Shown: positions 8,420 to 16,896, counted from the first letter of the stretch. The stretch: 64,000 nt of DNA from Chryseobacterium gregarium DSM 19109 (GCF_000430845.1 NZ_AUMU01000010.1:124001-188000), one strand, 5' to 3'. Notes: generated by a model from the letters alone, not told the origin. A program made the numbers and translations.

Positions 8420-9760
8420 TTATAAGGATGATAAATACACTAAATTCTGATTGTTGTCGTTGGCTCCCACAATATCCAGATTGCTCGTATACGTGTCAAT
8501 ACAGCTGTCGATCATGGTCTGTTTTTCAATTCTTGAAACGGCTATTTTTTCACCGATGAACGTAATCCAGCCCTGGACATATTCCGAAGCGTACATTTTA
8601 TAATCTTTTGTGGGAATAATCACTCCGTCAATGATATTCTGAAGTTCTTCAATCCTGCCCCGGGTTTTGATCACCGATTCTTTAATGCTGCCGATATTGG
8701 CCTTAATGTCCTCAATTTCCTTTTTCAGGGCATTGATCTTTTCTGTCAGGAACTCTACTTTCTTCTGCCTGATCTCCTGTTCGTTTTTAATCCGGTCTTT
8801 TTCCCGGTGCTCTTTCATCACAAAGTCAAATACGAGCCCCCAGATAATGTATACAATGAATCCGGCGAAAATAATACCCCAAAACTGGTTCTTGGTAAAA
8901 GCAATTTTAAGGTTAAATGGGGGAGACTCAAAAGTCTTGTTAAGTTCGTATAATTTAGATTCTATTTCATATGCTAAAATGGCATCGAAAATAAAAGTTA
9001 CCACAAATAATAAACCCAGCTTTACGTAATTGACTTTTGTTTTATTTTCACCGAACATATGAATCAGAAATCCCAATCCAAGAAATACAAACGGGATTAA
9101 AGTAACAAAAGAAACTTCAATAAAGCCGTCAGCCCATGCTTTTGTCCATGCATTGGCATCCAAAACACTCTGTATGACTGTACTTTTTGCATCAAATGTT
9201 TTAAAAAAAGCAGAGTAGGATGTGGAAATATAAAATGTTGCCAAATATAAAGTTATCGGAACCAGAAGGATAGCACCGATCCAGAATTTTGTAGAGGCAC
9301 CTCTTGTCGCTTTTACGTTGTACTTTTCAGGGTTTCTCGGCAGATCAAGGATTTCCGCTTTTAAAGTTTCAGCATTCTGCTGGTGGCTTTCAATTTCTAT
9401 ATTTTTATTTTTTGCCTGCTCTTCTTTGGTTTCTGCGGAAACAGTAAGTGCTTTGATTTCCGTTTCCCGGTTTTTCTGTTCATTGACATAGGATTCTTTC
9501 AGCTTCTGCTGTTTTTCCACCATTTCCTTTTCCTCATTCTGAAACCTGGAATATACCGCATCCAGGCAGATGGATAAAGTCGAATGGTTCCCGCTGGTTC
9601 TTGAACTGTCTCTGTAGCCTGATTCATGATAGGTCCTTTTCCTGCTTTCTTCTGGAGATTCTTCATCCGGGTTTATTTCTGTTTTCGGAAGTTCTTCCTG
9701 TATGGGTTCTGCCGGAAAGGATTTTAGTTTAAACAAATTTTTTATACTGGTCGTATCCAT
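8420..9760 (-). CDS. Coiled-coil membrane protein with four helices, unknown function
   Basis: 446 residues, family not recognised. An acidic, Ser-rich N-terminus is followed by a charged coiled coil (about 74-140). Four predicted membrane helices lie near 159-180, 213-236, 246-264 and 293-314, then a second coiled coil at about 318-380 and a C-terminal soluble segment. Both coiled coils should face the cytoplasm. It sits between the TerB-like and vWA-like genes with gaps of 4 and 8 bases, so it is co-expressed and may scaffold them (inference). Confidence 0.75.
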   Translation of the reverse strand: MDTTSIKNLFKLKSFPAEPIQEELPKTEINPDEESPEESRKRTYHESGYRDSSRTSGNHSTLSICLDAVYSRFQNEEKEMVEKQQKLKESYVNEQKNRETEIKALTVSAETKEEQAKNKNIEIESHQQNAETLKAEILDLPRNPEKYNVKATRGASTKFWIGAILLVPITLYLATFYISTSYSAFFKTFDAKSTVIQSVLDANAWTKAWADGFIEVSFVTLIPFVFLGLGFLIHMFGENKTKVNYVKLGLLFVVTFIFDAILAYEIESKLYELNKTFESPPFNLKIAFTKNQFWGIIFAGFIVYIIWGLVFDFVMKEHREKDRIKNEQEIRQKKVEFLTEKINALKKEIEDIKANIGSIKESVIKTRGRIEELQNIIDGVIIPTKDYKMYASEYVQGWITFIGEKIAVSRIEKQTMIDSCIDTYTSNLDIVGANDNNQNLVYLSSL

Positions 9761-9764
9761 GGTT

Positions 9765-10172
9765 TTAGTGTTTTAATTCATATAAAATAGCATTCTTATT
9801 TTTGCCGGTTTGTACGGCTTCAATCAGGTAATCAACAATTGCCTGTGCATTTTCTTCTAAAAATCCGAACATGATCACGTACTTTTCCATTGCGGCATGT
9901 TCATTAGGAGTGACAATCCCGTCTGCCCACATCATTACGGTAAGATCGTATAAATAGTCTACTTTTTCTTCTATAGTTCGAGGAAGCAAAGACTTGATAT
10001 TGATCGGGTGTGAAAGGATTTCATCTAAATTCTTCGGAGAAATTCCTCTTTCTTCAGCGCATGTATAGAGCATCTTCAGCTCCAGGGCACTGAAATCATC
10101 ATCACAGATGGCCATCTGGTACAGCCTTAAAAAATGAGCTTTGAGGTTTTCGGTTATTTGGGTATTATCCAT
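9765..10172 (-). CDS. TerB-like small helical protein
   Basis: 135 residues, all-helical. Acidic helix pairs (CDDDFSALELKMLYTCAEERGIS and MWADGIVTPNEHAAMEKYV) resemble the duplicated metal-binding helices of TerB/DjlA-N domains. TerB proteins are linked to membrane-associated stress or tellurite complexes, often with vWA proteins; a vWA-like lipoprotein is two genes downstream. The start overlaps the preceding gene by 8 bases. Confidence 0.65.
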   Translation of the reverse strand: MDNTQITENLKAHFLRLYQMAICDDDFSALELKMLYTCAEERGISPKNLDEILSHPINIKSLLPRTIEEKVDYLYDLTVMMWADGIVTPNEHAAMEKYVIMFGFLEENAQAIVDYLIEAVQTGKNKNAILYELKH

Positions 10173-10581
10173 GATTGGTTTGTTCTTCTTTAGGGGGTCT
10201 GGGATTAATGATTTTGTCTCTTGAAACAGTTCTGTGTTGTACTGATAATGGATGTTCCGATGTATCTTCGGTAATTTCCTCTTCCTGTTTTTGGGCCGGC
10301 TTTTCTATGAAACTGATCAGCAGAAATAAAATTCCCGTGATGGTATCAACCGGAATCCATAAACTTTTCCGGTACAGGTAAATGGGAAAAACAGGGTTGA
10401 AAAGGATGAGGATAACAAGAAACACGATGCTGAAATAGTGTTGCTTAAAACTTACCGTATTGTATAAGACCATCAAAGCGCCGATGGAGACAAGAATCCT
10501 TAAAAAAGTATAATATTCTATAGGAAGCCTGAAGATACCGATGAAACAGCATAATGCACAAAAAATGAAAAATGGTTTCAT
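10165..10581 (-). CDS. DUF6804-like integral membrane protein
   Basis: 138 residues, mostly membrane. About four helices fill residues 1-90 (FIFCALCCFIGIF, ILVSIGALMVLYN, FSIVFLVILILF, ITGILFLLISF). A conserved-looking NPVFPIYLYRKSLWIPVD loop resembles the DUF6804 family as I remember it. A charged cytoplasmic tail follows. No function is known. Tight operon spacing on both sides. Confidence 0.65.
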   Translation of the reverse strand: MKPFFIFCALCCFIGIFRLPIEYYTFLRILVSIGALMVLYNTVSFKQHYFSIVFLVILILFNPVFPIYLYRKSLWIPVDTITGILFLLISFIEKPAQKQEEEITEDTSEHPLSVQHRTVSRDKIINPRPPKEEQTNHG

Positions 10582-10583
10582 AA

Positions 10584-10805
10584 TTAATGTTTAAATCCTT
10601 TCTGAAAATTGTATTTAAAATTAAATCGGTCTTCTGACATAAAGATGAAGACAAAAAAATCGATGAGGGCTATCAGAGAAGGGATAAAGGTCCAGCAGAA
10701 AATAAGATAGAGTATTCCGGTCATGGTCTGTCCCAGATAAAATCTGTGGATGCCTAACCCTCCCAGAAAAAAAGCAAGCAGTGCGGTGGTAATTTTTGAT
10801 TTCAT
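10584..10805 (-). CDS. TM2 domain protein
   Basis: 73 residues. Two hydrophobic helices flank a short turn, with the TM2 signature LAFFLGGLGIHRFYLGQT near residues 10-27. TM2 proteins are small membrane proteins of unknown role. It sits inside the operon with gaps of about 3 bases. Confidence 0.85.
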   Translation of the reverse strand: MKSKITTALLAFFLGGLGIHRFYLGQTMTGILYLIFCWTFIPSLIALIDFFVFIFMSEDRFNFKYNFQKGFKH

Positions 10806-10808
10806 AGG

Positions 10809-11435
10809 TTATACTCTGGATAAAATTTCGTTCTTCTTCTCTTCAAATTCTTCTTGGGAAATAATCCCGTTTTCCGCTAAACCTTTTAGCTTTTGCAGCA
10901 GGGCAAACGGATCTTCATTTTCTATCATCAATGGTTTTACCTGCTGAAAATGTTGTGGTGAAGTAATAATCGGTGTGGCATTATTTACGGTAACGCCTCC
11001 TCCTGCGGATGCCCTTCTGGTTTCCAGGTCTTTTTCCCTTCTTACGCTTCTCATGCGCTCTTCAATTTCCTGTGCATACTGATACAGTTTTCTGGCCTGT
11101 GCTTTGGGAAGGTAATCCATCATGTTGGTAAAACCCATGGTCGTTCTCATTATAAAAGTAGACCCGATAATTCCTTCTTTAATATGACAGTCTGCCACAT
11201 CAACCCAACTATAGTCCTGGAAACCCATGGACAAACCGAAATTTCTGGGCCTGCAGAAAATAATTCTTCTGTTGGTAAGGGCAATGCAGTCTGAAGACAA
11301 ATTGAGGACAGGTTTCTTCTGAACTGCAATATATTCTACACTTTCCTGAGAGGTGAGCAGGCTGTTGATTCTTCCCAAAAGCTTTTCGACGGCTTGAGGA
11401 TCCTGCTCTTCATTTAAAAAATTCTTTATATTCAT
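10809..11435 (-). CDS. PH-like domain protein with C-terminal SHOCT domain
   Basis: 208 residues, soluble. Residues about 35-125 look like a bacterial PH domain (LTNRRIIFCRPRNFGLSMGFQDYSWVDV followed by a beta-rich segment). Residues 175-208 form a SHOCT motif (ALLQKLKGLAENGIISQEEFEEKKNEIL). SHOCT domains often serve as oligomerisation or membrane-linking tails. Neighbouring TM2 and SH3 genes suggest an envelope-associated complex (inference). Confidence 0.8.
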   Translation of the reverse strand: MNIKNFLNEEQDPQAVEKLLGRINSLLTSQESVEYIAVQKKPVLNLSSDCIALTNRRIIFCRPRNFGLSMGFQDYSWVDVADCHIKEGIIGSTFIMRTTMGFTNMMDYLPKAQARKLYQYAQEIEERMRSVRREKDLETRRASAGGGVTVNNATPIITSPQHFQQVKPLMIENEDPFALLQKLKGLAENGIISQEEFEEKKNEILSRV

Positions 11436-11451
11436 GTTATTTTGTTTTTGG

Positions 11452-11943
11452 TTATTTTACATCTTTATATTGTACATATCCTGTTCTACCGGATTTCTGC
11501 ACTTTTACTTTATACCAGTCAGGTAATTTTTCAAGGCGGATTAATTTTTCGTTTTTCGCAACCTTTTCTATTATTTTAGACTTTACAGATGCCTTTTCGT
11601 AAATAAAGATTTTTGTAACACCAGCAATATACCGGTTATTGGAATTGATGTTGACATTAACCTTATCAATAAATACCTTTGGCGGCTTACGGGATTTTGA
11701 AGAGGTAGAAGATTCAGATCTTTTGTGTTTTTTAGGTTTGCTTTTACTTGATGAACTTCCTGAACATACGCCGCAGGTTCCTCCGGAACCGCAATGCCCG
11801 CACCGTGAACAGCTTGTGCAGGCAGAACAATACGCAGATCCTGTGCATCTTCCTTCATGTTCTATATTATCGTTGGCTTTAAAGCATGAATGTAAAAAGA
11901 GCATGCTTAGGATGGTTATAATGAATGGAATTAGTTTTTTCAT
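11452..11943 (-). CDS. Cys-rich SH3-domain lipoprotein
   Basis: 163 residues. Signal peptide with candidate lipid Cys20 (LFLHSC). Then a striking cysteine cluster: Cys39, 42, 45, 48 and 51 at exact three-residue spacing, followed by Cys57 and Cys60, with Cys33 just before. A Ser/Lys-rich linker leads to a bacterial SH3 domain at about 100-163 (ends DWYKVKVQKSGRTGYVQYKDV). SH3 domains of this type bind cell-wall peptides. The cysteines could form a metal site or a disulfide-stapled knob (inference). Confidence 0.75.
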   Translation of the reverse strand: MKKLIPFIITILSMLFLHSCFKANDNIEHEGRCTGSAYCSACTSCSRCGHCGSGGTCGVCSGSSSSKSKPKKHKRSESSTSSKSRKPPKVFIDKVNVNINSNNRYIAGVTKIFIYEKASVKSKIIEKVAKNEKLIRLEKLPDWYKVKVQKSGRTGYVQYKDVK

Positions 11944-11946
11944 AAT

Positions 11947-13017
11947 TTAATTGTAATTTTCAAAGGTTTGATGAAGTTGGGTCCTATACTGGTAAATTTC
12001 ATCCAGACTGCCTAATATTATCTTTTCTCCTGCATCTTTTCCGTTGTGAAATATCTCTATGTATTTGTTTGCTGTATTAAAATGCAGTCTGCAAATGGGT
12101 TTTCTATTATTGTTATCCAATAAAATCCCGAAATACGATAGGGTGTCCCGGTAGGCTATTCTTGAAGAAGGAATCTTTTCCCTTAAAATAGCTTTAACAA
12201 TCTGAAAGCCTTCCAGCTCCTCTTCTGTCGTTACAATTTTAGAATCAGTGTTTTCATCAAGAGACTGTGCCGGTTTTACGTCATTATCCTGTTTTTCTAT
12301 CTGTTCATTAATGCTTAAAGCCGATTTTAATCTGAAGCTGATAGATTCATTGATAGAAGTGGTTAATGCTTTTTTGGTATATTCCTTAAAAGGAACCATC
12401 CTATTGGCGGTAATCGATTTTTCAAAAAAGCGGCTCACTAAAAGTCTGACCAGTTCATCGGAAGGGTTTTCAATTTCTTTTTCAAACTCTTTTCTGATGG
12501 CTTTAATGTATTTAAGGGCTTCGGCAGAATCCAGGATTTCCTCAAGGTTGTAATCCTTTTTGGTGAACTTTTCCAGGATTTTAATGGAACTGTCTTTAAG
12601 GTCTTCAATATTAATCGTGAAAAAAGGTTTTTCATCCATAATATTGGGTTTCTCAAGATCAGTGTAAAAATTATAGACAATTCCGTTCGTCAAAACTCCG
12701 AATCTCGTTTTCGAAACATGATAGTATCGGTGGAGCTGAGAATTATGGGCATCGGCACTTTCTTTCCAGTGCTTGCATTCAATAATAAAAATCGGATTGT
12801 CATTATGACGGATTACGTAATCCACCTTTTCTCCTTTCTTGGTCCCGATATCACAGATGTGTTCGGGAATCACTTCTGTAGGATTAAAGATGTCGTAACC
12901 TAAAATCTGGATGAAGGGCATAACGAATGCATTTTTGGTGGCTTCTTCTGTCCCGATCTGGTCCTTAATGCCGATGACTTTTTGATGCAGTTGCTCAAGT
13001 TTGATTTTAAGATCCAT
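11947..13017 (-). CDS. Stand-alone HsdR N-terminal (PD-(D/E)xK) nuclease-like protein
   Basis: 356 residues. The N-terminal domain matches the type I restriction R-subunit N-terminal domain. Glu24 lies in the early helix, and the PD-(D/E)xK core is Asp66 (GEKVDYVI), Glu80 and Lys82 (IIECKHW). No helicase motifs follow. A helical middle (about 125-250) leads to a C-terminal alpha/beta domain (about 260-356). There is no hsdM or hsdS nearby, so classic restriction is unlikely. DNA cleavage or binding under control of the operon is plausible (inference). Confidence 0.8.
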   Translation of the reverse strand: MDLKIKLEQLHQKVIGIKDQIGTEEATKNAFVMPFIQILGYDIFNPTEVIPEHICDIGTKKGEKVDYVIRHNDNPIFIIECKHWKESADAHNSQLHRYYHVSKTRFGVLTNGIVYNFYTDLEKPNIMDEKPFFTINIEDLKDSSIKILEKFTKKDYNLEEILDSAEALKYIKAIRKEFEKEIENPSDELVRLLVSRFFEKSITANRMVPFKEYTKKALTTSINESISFRLKSALSINEQIEKQDNDVKPAQSLDENTDSKIVTTEEELEGFQIVKAILREKIPSSRIAYRDTLSYFGILLDNNNRKPICRLHFNTANKYIEIFHNGKDAGEKIILGSLDEIYQYRTQLHQTFENYN

Positions 13018-13019
13018 AG

Positions 13020-13361
13020 TTATTGTTTTTTTAATGTCTCATCTATAATTTCTGCTAAAGGGGCATTGGACTGTACCGAATGGATCCCGCTTTCCATTGC
13101 TGCTTTTGAACTGTAGAGCTGGCTTTTCCCGATGATTTCACCGTTTCGGGCTTTCAGAAGAAAATATTCTTTTCCGTTGACGGCTGTTCTTCTGTCATAC
13201 CGATAATCATTCTGCGCATTGTTTTTTACGGATTCTATTCCTTTCTGGCAGGAGGCTTTCTGAATATAGCCTTCACTGGTTAAAATAATTTCACCGTTCC
13301 CGGCTTTAAGACTGAACTGGTACTCATAATTGCTTCTCTGAGTAATGATAAATTTTCCCAT
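13020..13361 (-). CDS. YegP family protein (two DUF1508 repeats)
   Basis: 113 residues made of two roughly 48-residue repeats. Each contains F-x-LKA-x-NGEII, an S-x-x-Y segment, and a helix ending GI-x-SV-x-x-NA. This duplicated beta-beta-alpha unit is the YegP/DUF1508 fold. Its role is unknown. It is second in the operon, 2 bases before the nuclease-like gene. Confidence 0.88.
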   Translation of the reverse strand: MGKFIITQRSNYEYQFSLKAGNGEIILTSEGYIQKASCQKGIESVKNNAQNDYRYDRRTAVNGKEYFLLKARNGEIIGKSQLYSSKAAMESGIHSVQSNAPLAEIIDETLKKQ

Positions 13362-13370
13362 GATGATTAT

Positions 13371-13589
13371 TTATTTTGTATGGCACGCATTTGAACAATA
13401 ATAACAACCATTAATGTTATATTTTCGATTTGGATATAGTCTTTTTGCTTCAGTTATCGCTTCCTGGCAAGATCCAAAGTAACCCAGGTACGTTCTGTTT
13501 TCGATTGAGGGTAAATAACTACATGAACTTTCGTGAACTTCATAATCTCCGTTAGATTGCTGATTGTTATTGATGTAATAATGTTTCAT
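13371..13589 (-). CDS. Small Cys-containing protein, first gene of operon
   Basis: 72 residues, family not named by me. The N-terminus is Asn-rich (MKHYYINNNQQSNGDYEVH). It has an H-x3-C pair (HESSC), a middle GSCQEAITEAKRLYP helix and a C-terminal GCYYCSNACHTK. The C-x2-C-x3-C-H cluster looks like a small metal site. The gene is first after the promoter and 19-bp element at 13614-13661, so it should be the most directly controlled product. Confidence 0.75.
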   Translation of the reverse strand: MKHYYINNNQQSNGDYEVHESSCSYLPSIENRTYLGYFGSCQEAITEAKRLYPNRKYNINGCYYCSNACHTK

Positions 13590-13613
13590 AATATTTGTTT
13601 TTATTTAACACTC

Positions 13614-13661
13614 CAAAAGTATCACCCCTCAATGAAAAATTTTTACGGGTTTCCGTAAAAC
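13614..13661 (-). promoter_or_regulatory. Operon promoter with 19-bp regulatory dyad (site 1)
   Basis: On the minus strand GTTTTACGGAAACCCGTAA (13661-13643) is followed after 21 bases by the -7 element TACTTTTG (13621-13614). The dyad takes the place of a -33 box, as expected of an activator site near -42. The same arrangement recurs at 14433-14480 and 17446-17493. Confidence 0.75.
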
Positions 13662-13678
13662 GGGCAAAAATAAAAAAA

Positions 13679-13699
13679 CCTTTCAAAAAAATTGAAAGG
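13679..13699 (-). terminator. Terminator after the first response regulator
   Basis: CCTTTCAA and TTGAAAGG form an 8-bp stem with a 5-base loop. On the minus strand it is followed by a run of seven T. It separates the regulator gene from the operon promoter. Confidence 0.75.
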
Positions 13700-13726
13700 C
13701 TGAAGTACTGCAGTAATAAAATCATT

Positions 13727-14392
13727 TCAGATAATCCCGATATCTTTACAGAATGCCACCAGCTGTTCATTGCTGTTGACTTCAAGGTCTTCTTTCAGGC
13801 TGTTTAACCTTTTTTCCACGCTGCTCAGGCTGGAAGGCCGGATACTCCGTTCTTCAAGATGGACAGGAATGTTTTTTTGCAGGATTCCTTTCGAGAGCAG
13901 TGACACCAGCGTAATATCATAGGTGGAAAATTCATAATTATTGAACTTTTTCATCTCCTGCTTAAGGTCAAAAGAGAGATAACTTTCGCCGATGTATACC
14001 GAAGCGATGGATTTTTTCAGGTCTTTGGAATCATTTCTTGCTTTTTGCACGTATCCGTTGATGTGATAATCTGAAAACAGATTTTCAATGACTCCGGTTT
14101 TGCGTTCAGCTGAAAACACAATCACCTTCAGGCCAGACTGTAACTCTTTGGCCTTTCGGATGAGATCTTTCCCGTCCTGGAGGTTTTGGGCATGATGATC
14201 CTCCTCATAGTAAAGATCGGTGATCATCAGATCATACGGTTGCTGCTCTCGAAGGGCTTTCTGAATTTTTCCGATGGCATCATCGCAATAGTATACAAAA
14301 TCCACGATGGGGATATTCAGGTCTTGAAGGGTTTTCTGTACGGAGATATTGATGCTTTCGTGATCTTCTGCTATTAAAATTTTTTTGAACAT
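13727..14392 (-). CDS. LuxR/NarL-type response regulator (RR1)
   Basis: 221 residues. Receiver domain with the acidic pair Glu9-Asp10, phospho-acceptor Asp59 (LMITDLYYE), a switch Ser in VIVFSAE and the conserved Lys in YVQKAR. The C-terminal helix-turn-helix (about 150-221) is the LuxR-like output, with SSVEKRLNSLKEDLEVNS as recognition region. It is a clear paralogue of the regulator at 14517-15179. It has its own promoter carrying the 19-bp dyad at 14462-14480, so it is probably autoregulated or controlled by RR2. Confidence 0.88.
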   Translation of the reverse strand: MFKKILIAEDHESINISVQKTLQDLNIPIVDFVYYCDDAIGKIQKALREQQPYDLMITDLYYEEDHHAQNLQDGKDLIRKAKELQSGLKVIVFSAERKTGVIENLFSDYHINGYVQKARNDSKDLKKSIASVYIGESYLSFDLKQEMKKFNNYEFSTYDITLVSLLSKGILQKNIPVHLEERSIRPSSLSSVEKRLNSLKEDLEVNSNEQLVAFCKDIGII

Positions 14393-14432
14393 GGTTATAT
14401 TGTTAATTGAAAATTAGGATTTTTCGATGTTT

Positions 14433-14480
14433 CAAAAGTATATCCCTTTATTTCTGAATCCTTACGGTTTCACGTAAAAC
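14433..14480 (-). promoter_or_regulatory. RR1 promoter with 19-bp regulatory dyad (site 2)
   Basis: GTTTTACGTGAAACCGTAA (14480-14462) is followed after exactly 21 bases by TACTTTTG (14440-14433). It shares 16 of 19 positions with site 1, and a GGG just before the -7 element is common to both. Confidence 0.75.
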
Positions 14481-14516
14481 AGCGAAAAAATGAATTCTGC
14501 TTGCTGCACGGATGAG

Positions 14517-15179
14517 CTATATAATGCCGATATCCTTGCAGATTACCACCATTTCAATATTGTTTTTGGCACCCACGCTTTCGCGGAGTTCATTCAGTCG
14601 CTTTTCAACGGAACGGATGCTGTGGGGCTTCATGCCATGCTCTTTAAGCCATGCCCCGATTTCATTTTGTCTGTAGCCCTTAGCCAGCAGTTCAAGCAGT
14701 TTGATGTCATAAGAATCAAACTCAACAGGCGTATTGCGTATCGCATTCAGGATTTCCTGTGAAATTACAATTTCACCAATAAAAACTTTCCTGATGGTGT
14801 GTTTAAGATCCTTTCCGTCATTTCTGGCTTTGCTTACAAAACCGTTGATATGATGTGTTTTATAAAGATCATCGATCACTTTAGCCCTTTTTTCTACAGA
14901 AAATACCACAATTTTTAAATCAGGCTGTACTTCTTTCGCTTTCCGGATCAGATCCTGTCCCGAACCTATATTCTGAGGGATATGATCTTTCTGAAAAGAC
15001 AGGTCGGTAACTAACAGGTCATACGGAGTCTTTTCCAAAACGGCTGCTTTAATTTTTTCCAGGGCATCATCGCAATAATTTACAAAGTCAAAATGTATGA
15101 TATTCAGTTCTGTCAGCGCATTTATAATTCCTAAGTTCATGACCTCCTGGTCTTCGGCGATTAAAATTTTTTTGAACAT
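14517..15179 (-). CDS. LuxR/NarL-type response regulator (RR2)
   Basis: 220 residues from ATG 15179 (MFKKILIAEDQEV). The open frame extends upstream to 15278, but that would overlap the kinase gene and add a tail absent from RR1. Receiver with Glu9-Asp10, Asp59 (LLVTDLSFQ), Ser in VVFSVEKR and Lys in FVSKARND. The C-terminal HTH ends SVEKRLNELRESVGAKN. It starts 17 bases after the kinase stop, so the kinase and RR2 form a cognate operon. Both regulators keep all phosphorylation residues. Confidence 0.88.
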   Translation of the reverse strand: MFKKILIAEDQEVMNLGIINALTELNIIHFDFVNYCDDALEKIKAAVLEKTPYDLLVTDLSFQKDHIPQNIGSGQDLIRKAKEVQPDLKIVVFSVEKRAKVIDDLYKTHHINGFVSKARNDGKDLKHTIRKVFIGEIVISQEILNAIRNTPVEFDSYDIKLLELLAKGYRQNEIGAWLKEHGMKPHSIRSVEKRLNELRESVGAKNNIEMVVICKDIGII

Positions 15180-15195
15180 GGTATGGTCACAATAT

Positions 15196-16836
15196 TTAAG
15201 AAGCAGGAACCGAAAGGTTGACTTTGAGCCCTTTTTCAATTTTTGTGTCAAAAGTAATGGTTCCGTTAATCGCTTCAATACGGGAAACCGTATTCCGTAA
15301 TCCGTTGTTGTAGATCAGGTCCCCGGAAATGCCGATCCCATTGTCTTTATACTGAATATCAACAGAGTTATTTATTTTTTCAAACCGAAAAGCGACATTG
15401 GTTGCCTTGCTGTGCTTCCTCATATTAACCATCAGTTCGCGGATAATCTGGTATACTTCTTCTTGCACAGGCAGTGAAATGGTTTCCCAGAGTAAAGAGG
15501 TGTTACCCGCCGTATAGGTTTTTACTGTAGCATTATTGAAAGAAGCAATAAGTTCAGAAATTCTTTTACTGAATTCCTGTTCATCACCGTTTTTGTCATA
15601 AGAGATATCCCTGGATTTTTCGTAGACAAATTCCAGTTCATCCAATGCTTTATCCCTGTCAAAATGCTCCTGGTTTTCAATCTTGGTCATTACCTGATAA
15701 ATGCCGTTGGCCACCACGTCATGTACTTTCTTGGATATCTTAAGCTGGGTGTTTTTTACTTCGAGCTCTTTTTCCTGCTGAAGCCTTTTCTTTCTTTTTT
15801 TGTACCAAAAGAAACCGCCAACTAAAAATAATGATAAAACTCCTATTCCACCATTTTTTCTTATCCTTTCAATCTCATTATCTGCTTTTAATTTTTGGTT
15901 TAGGGCATTTTTTTGTTCTACATCGTACCTAATCACTGCAAATTGATTTTTAGCTTTGCTTCTTGCAATTTGTACACTATCATTCAAAGTTTGGAATTCT
16001 TTAAAATAAATTAAATAGTTTTCTTTATCTAAATTAATTATTTTCTGTAATGCCTGTAACTTATCTTCTTTGCTATCATTTTTAATTGATATTTCTAACA
16101 TTTTCTTTGAATAATCAAGAGCTTTTGATTTATCCTTATCAAAGAAATAATCAGCCAAAGTGGCATAACTTGAATTTTGAGCTAAAAGATCATTTTGTTC
16201 TTGCCTGATTTTTAAAGCTTTAAAAAACTCAGGAAGAGGGTTGTAATTTTTATTCTCATAATATTTAACTTTTGCTAAATTATTTAATGCTCTTACATAA
16301 TTTTTTTTAATATTTGTGTCAAGTGCTAAATTAAAATTATATCCTGCTCCCTTATAATCTTTTAAAGACATTAATGCATCACCCAGATTATTATGATATA
16401 GTGCTATATCATCGGGCTTATTTGCGTACTTTAATGCTTCTTTGTAAAATTTAATGGCGTTATCAAAATCATAAAGATAAGATGAGGAAATTCCCATATT
16501 ATTATAACTGGAACCTAATGATAATTTTATTATACTGTCATTGATATTTTTAAGAAATTTGTTGCCTTCAACAGATGTCTCGATGCTGCCGTAATAGTCA
16601 CCATTATATTGCTGAATAATAGCCATATTTACTAATGACCTACCAACTCCAGAAGAATCTTTAATATCTAAATAGGAATTCTTTGCTAGATTAAAATAGT
16701 AAAAAGCAGAGTCATTATTAATTTTCTTTGCTTTCTTATAATAGTCATCAGCAATATTTTTATTTTGAGTAATTATTGTCTCTTTTTTGCAAGAAAAGCT
16801 TAAGATTAAAAGAATAAGTAAAAAATAAGTTTTCAT
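15196..16836 (-). CDS. TPR sensor histidine kinase, HisKA_3-like
   Basis: 546 residues from ATG 16836. An earlier ATG at 16854 belongs to a short duplication (ATGAAAACTTAT twice) and is too close to the promoter. A lipoprotein-like signal MKTYFLLILLILSFSCKK leads to about six TPRs (30-290) outside the cytoplasmic membrane, one helix near 327-345 (GGIGVLSLFLVGGFFWY), a coil, a dimerisation helix with HDVV (phospho-acceptor His), and an ATPase domain with ELMVNMRKHS, YKDNGIG and GLRNTVSRIEAINGT. The sensing half is much more AT-rich than the catalytic half. Partner of RR2. Confidence 0.88.
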   Translation of the reverse strand: MKTYFLLILLILSFSCKKETIITQNKNIADDYYKKAKKINNDSAFYYFNLAKNSYLDIKDSSGVGRSLVNMAIIQQYNGDYYGSIETSVEGNKFLKNINDSIIKLSLGSSYNNMGISSSYLYDFDNAIKFYKEALKYANKPDDIALYHNNLGDALMSLKDYKGAGYNFNLALDTNIKKNYVRALNNLAKVKYYENKNYNPLPEFFKALKIRQEQNDLLAQNSSYATLADYFFDKDKSKALDYSKKMLEISIKNDSKEDKLQALQKIINLDKENYLIYFKEFQTLNDSVQIARSKAKNQFAVIRYDVEQKNALNQKLKADNEIERIRKNGGIGVLSLFLVGGFFWYKKRKKRLQQEKELEVKNTQLKISKKVHDVVANGIYQVMTKIENQEHFDRDKALDELEFVYEKSRDISYDKNGDEQEFSKRISELIASFNNATVKTYTAGNTSLLWETISLPVQEEVYQIIRELMVNMRKHSKATNVAFRFEKINNSVDIQYKDNGIGISGDLIYNNGLRNTVSRIEAINGTITFDTKIEKGLKVNLSVPAS

Positions 16837-16873
16837 AGTTTTATAAGTTTTCATTTCACAAAGTAAAGAAAAA

Positions 16874-16896
16874 GAGCAGATTTAAACAATCTGCTC
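16874..16896 (-). terminator. Terminator after the Gly/Pro-rich peptide gene
   Basis: GAGCAGAT and ATCTGCTC form an 8-bp stem followed on the minus strand by TTTTTC. It lies just upstream of the kinase start and its TACTTTG promoter-like element. Confidence 0.7.

Noticed and set aside
15180..15278. N-terminal extension of response regulator RR2
   Set aside because: It runs into the kinase gene and has no counterpart in RR1.
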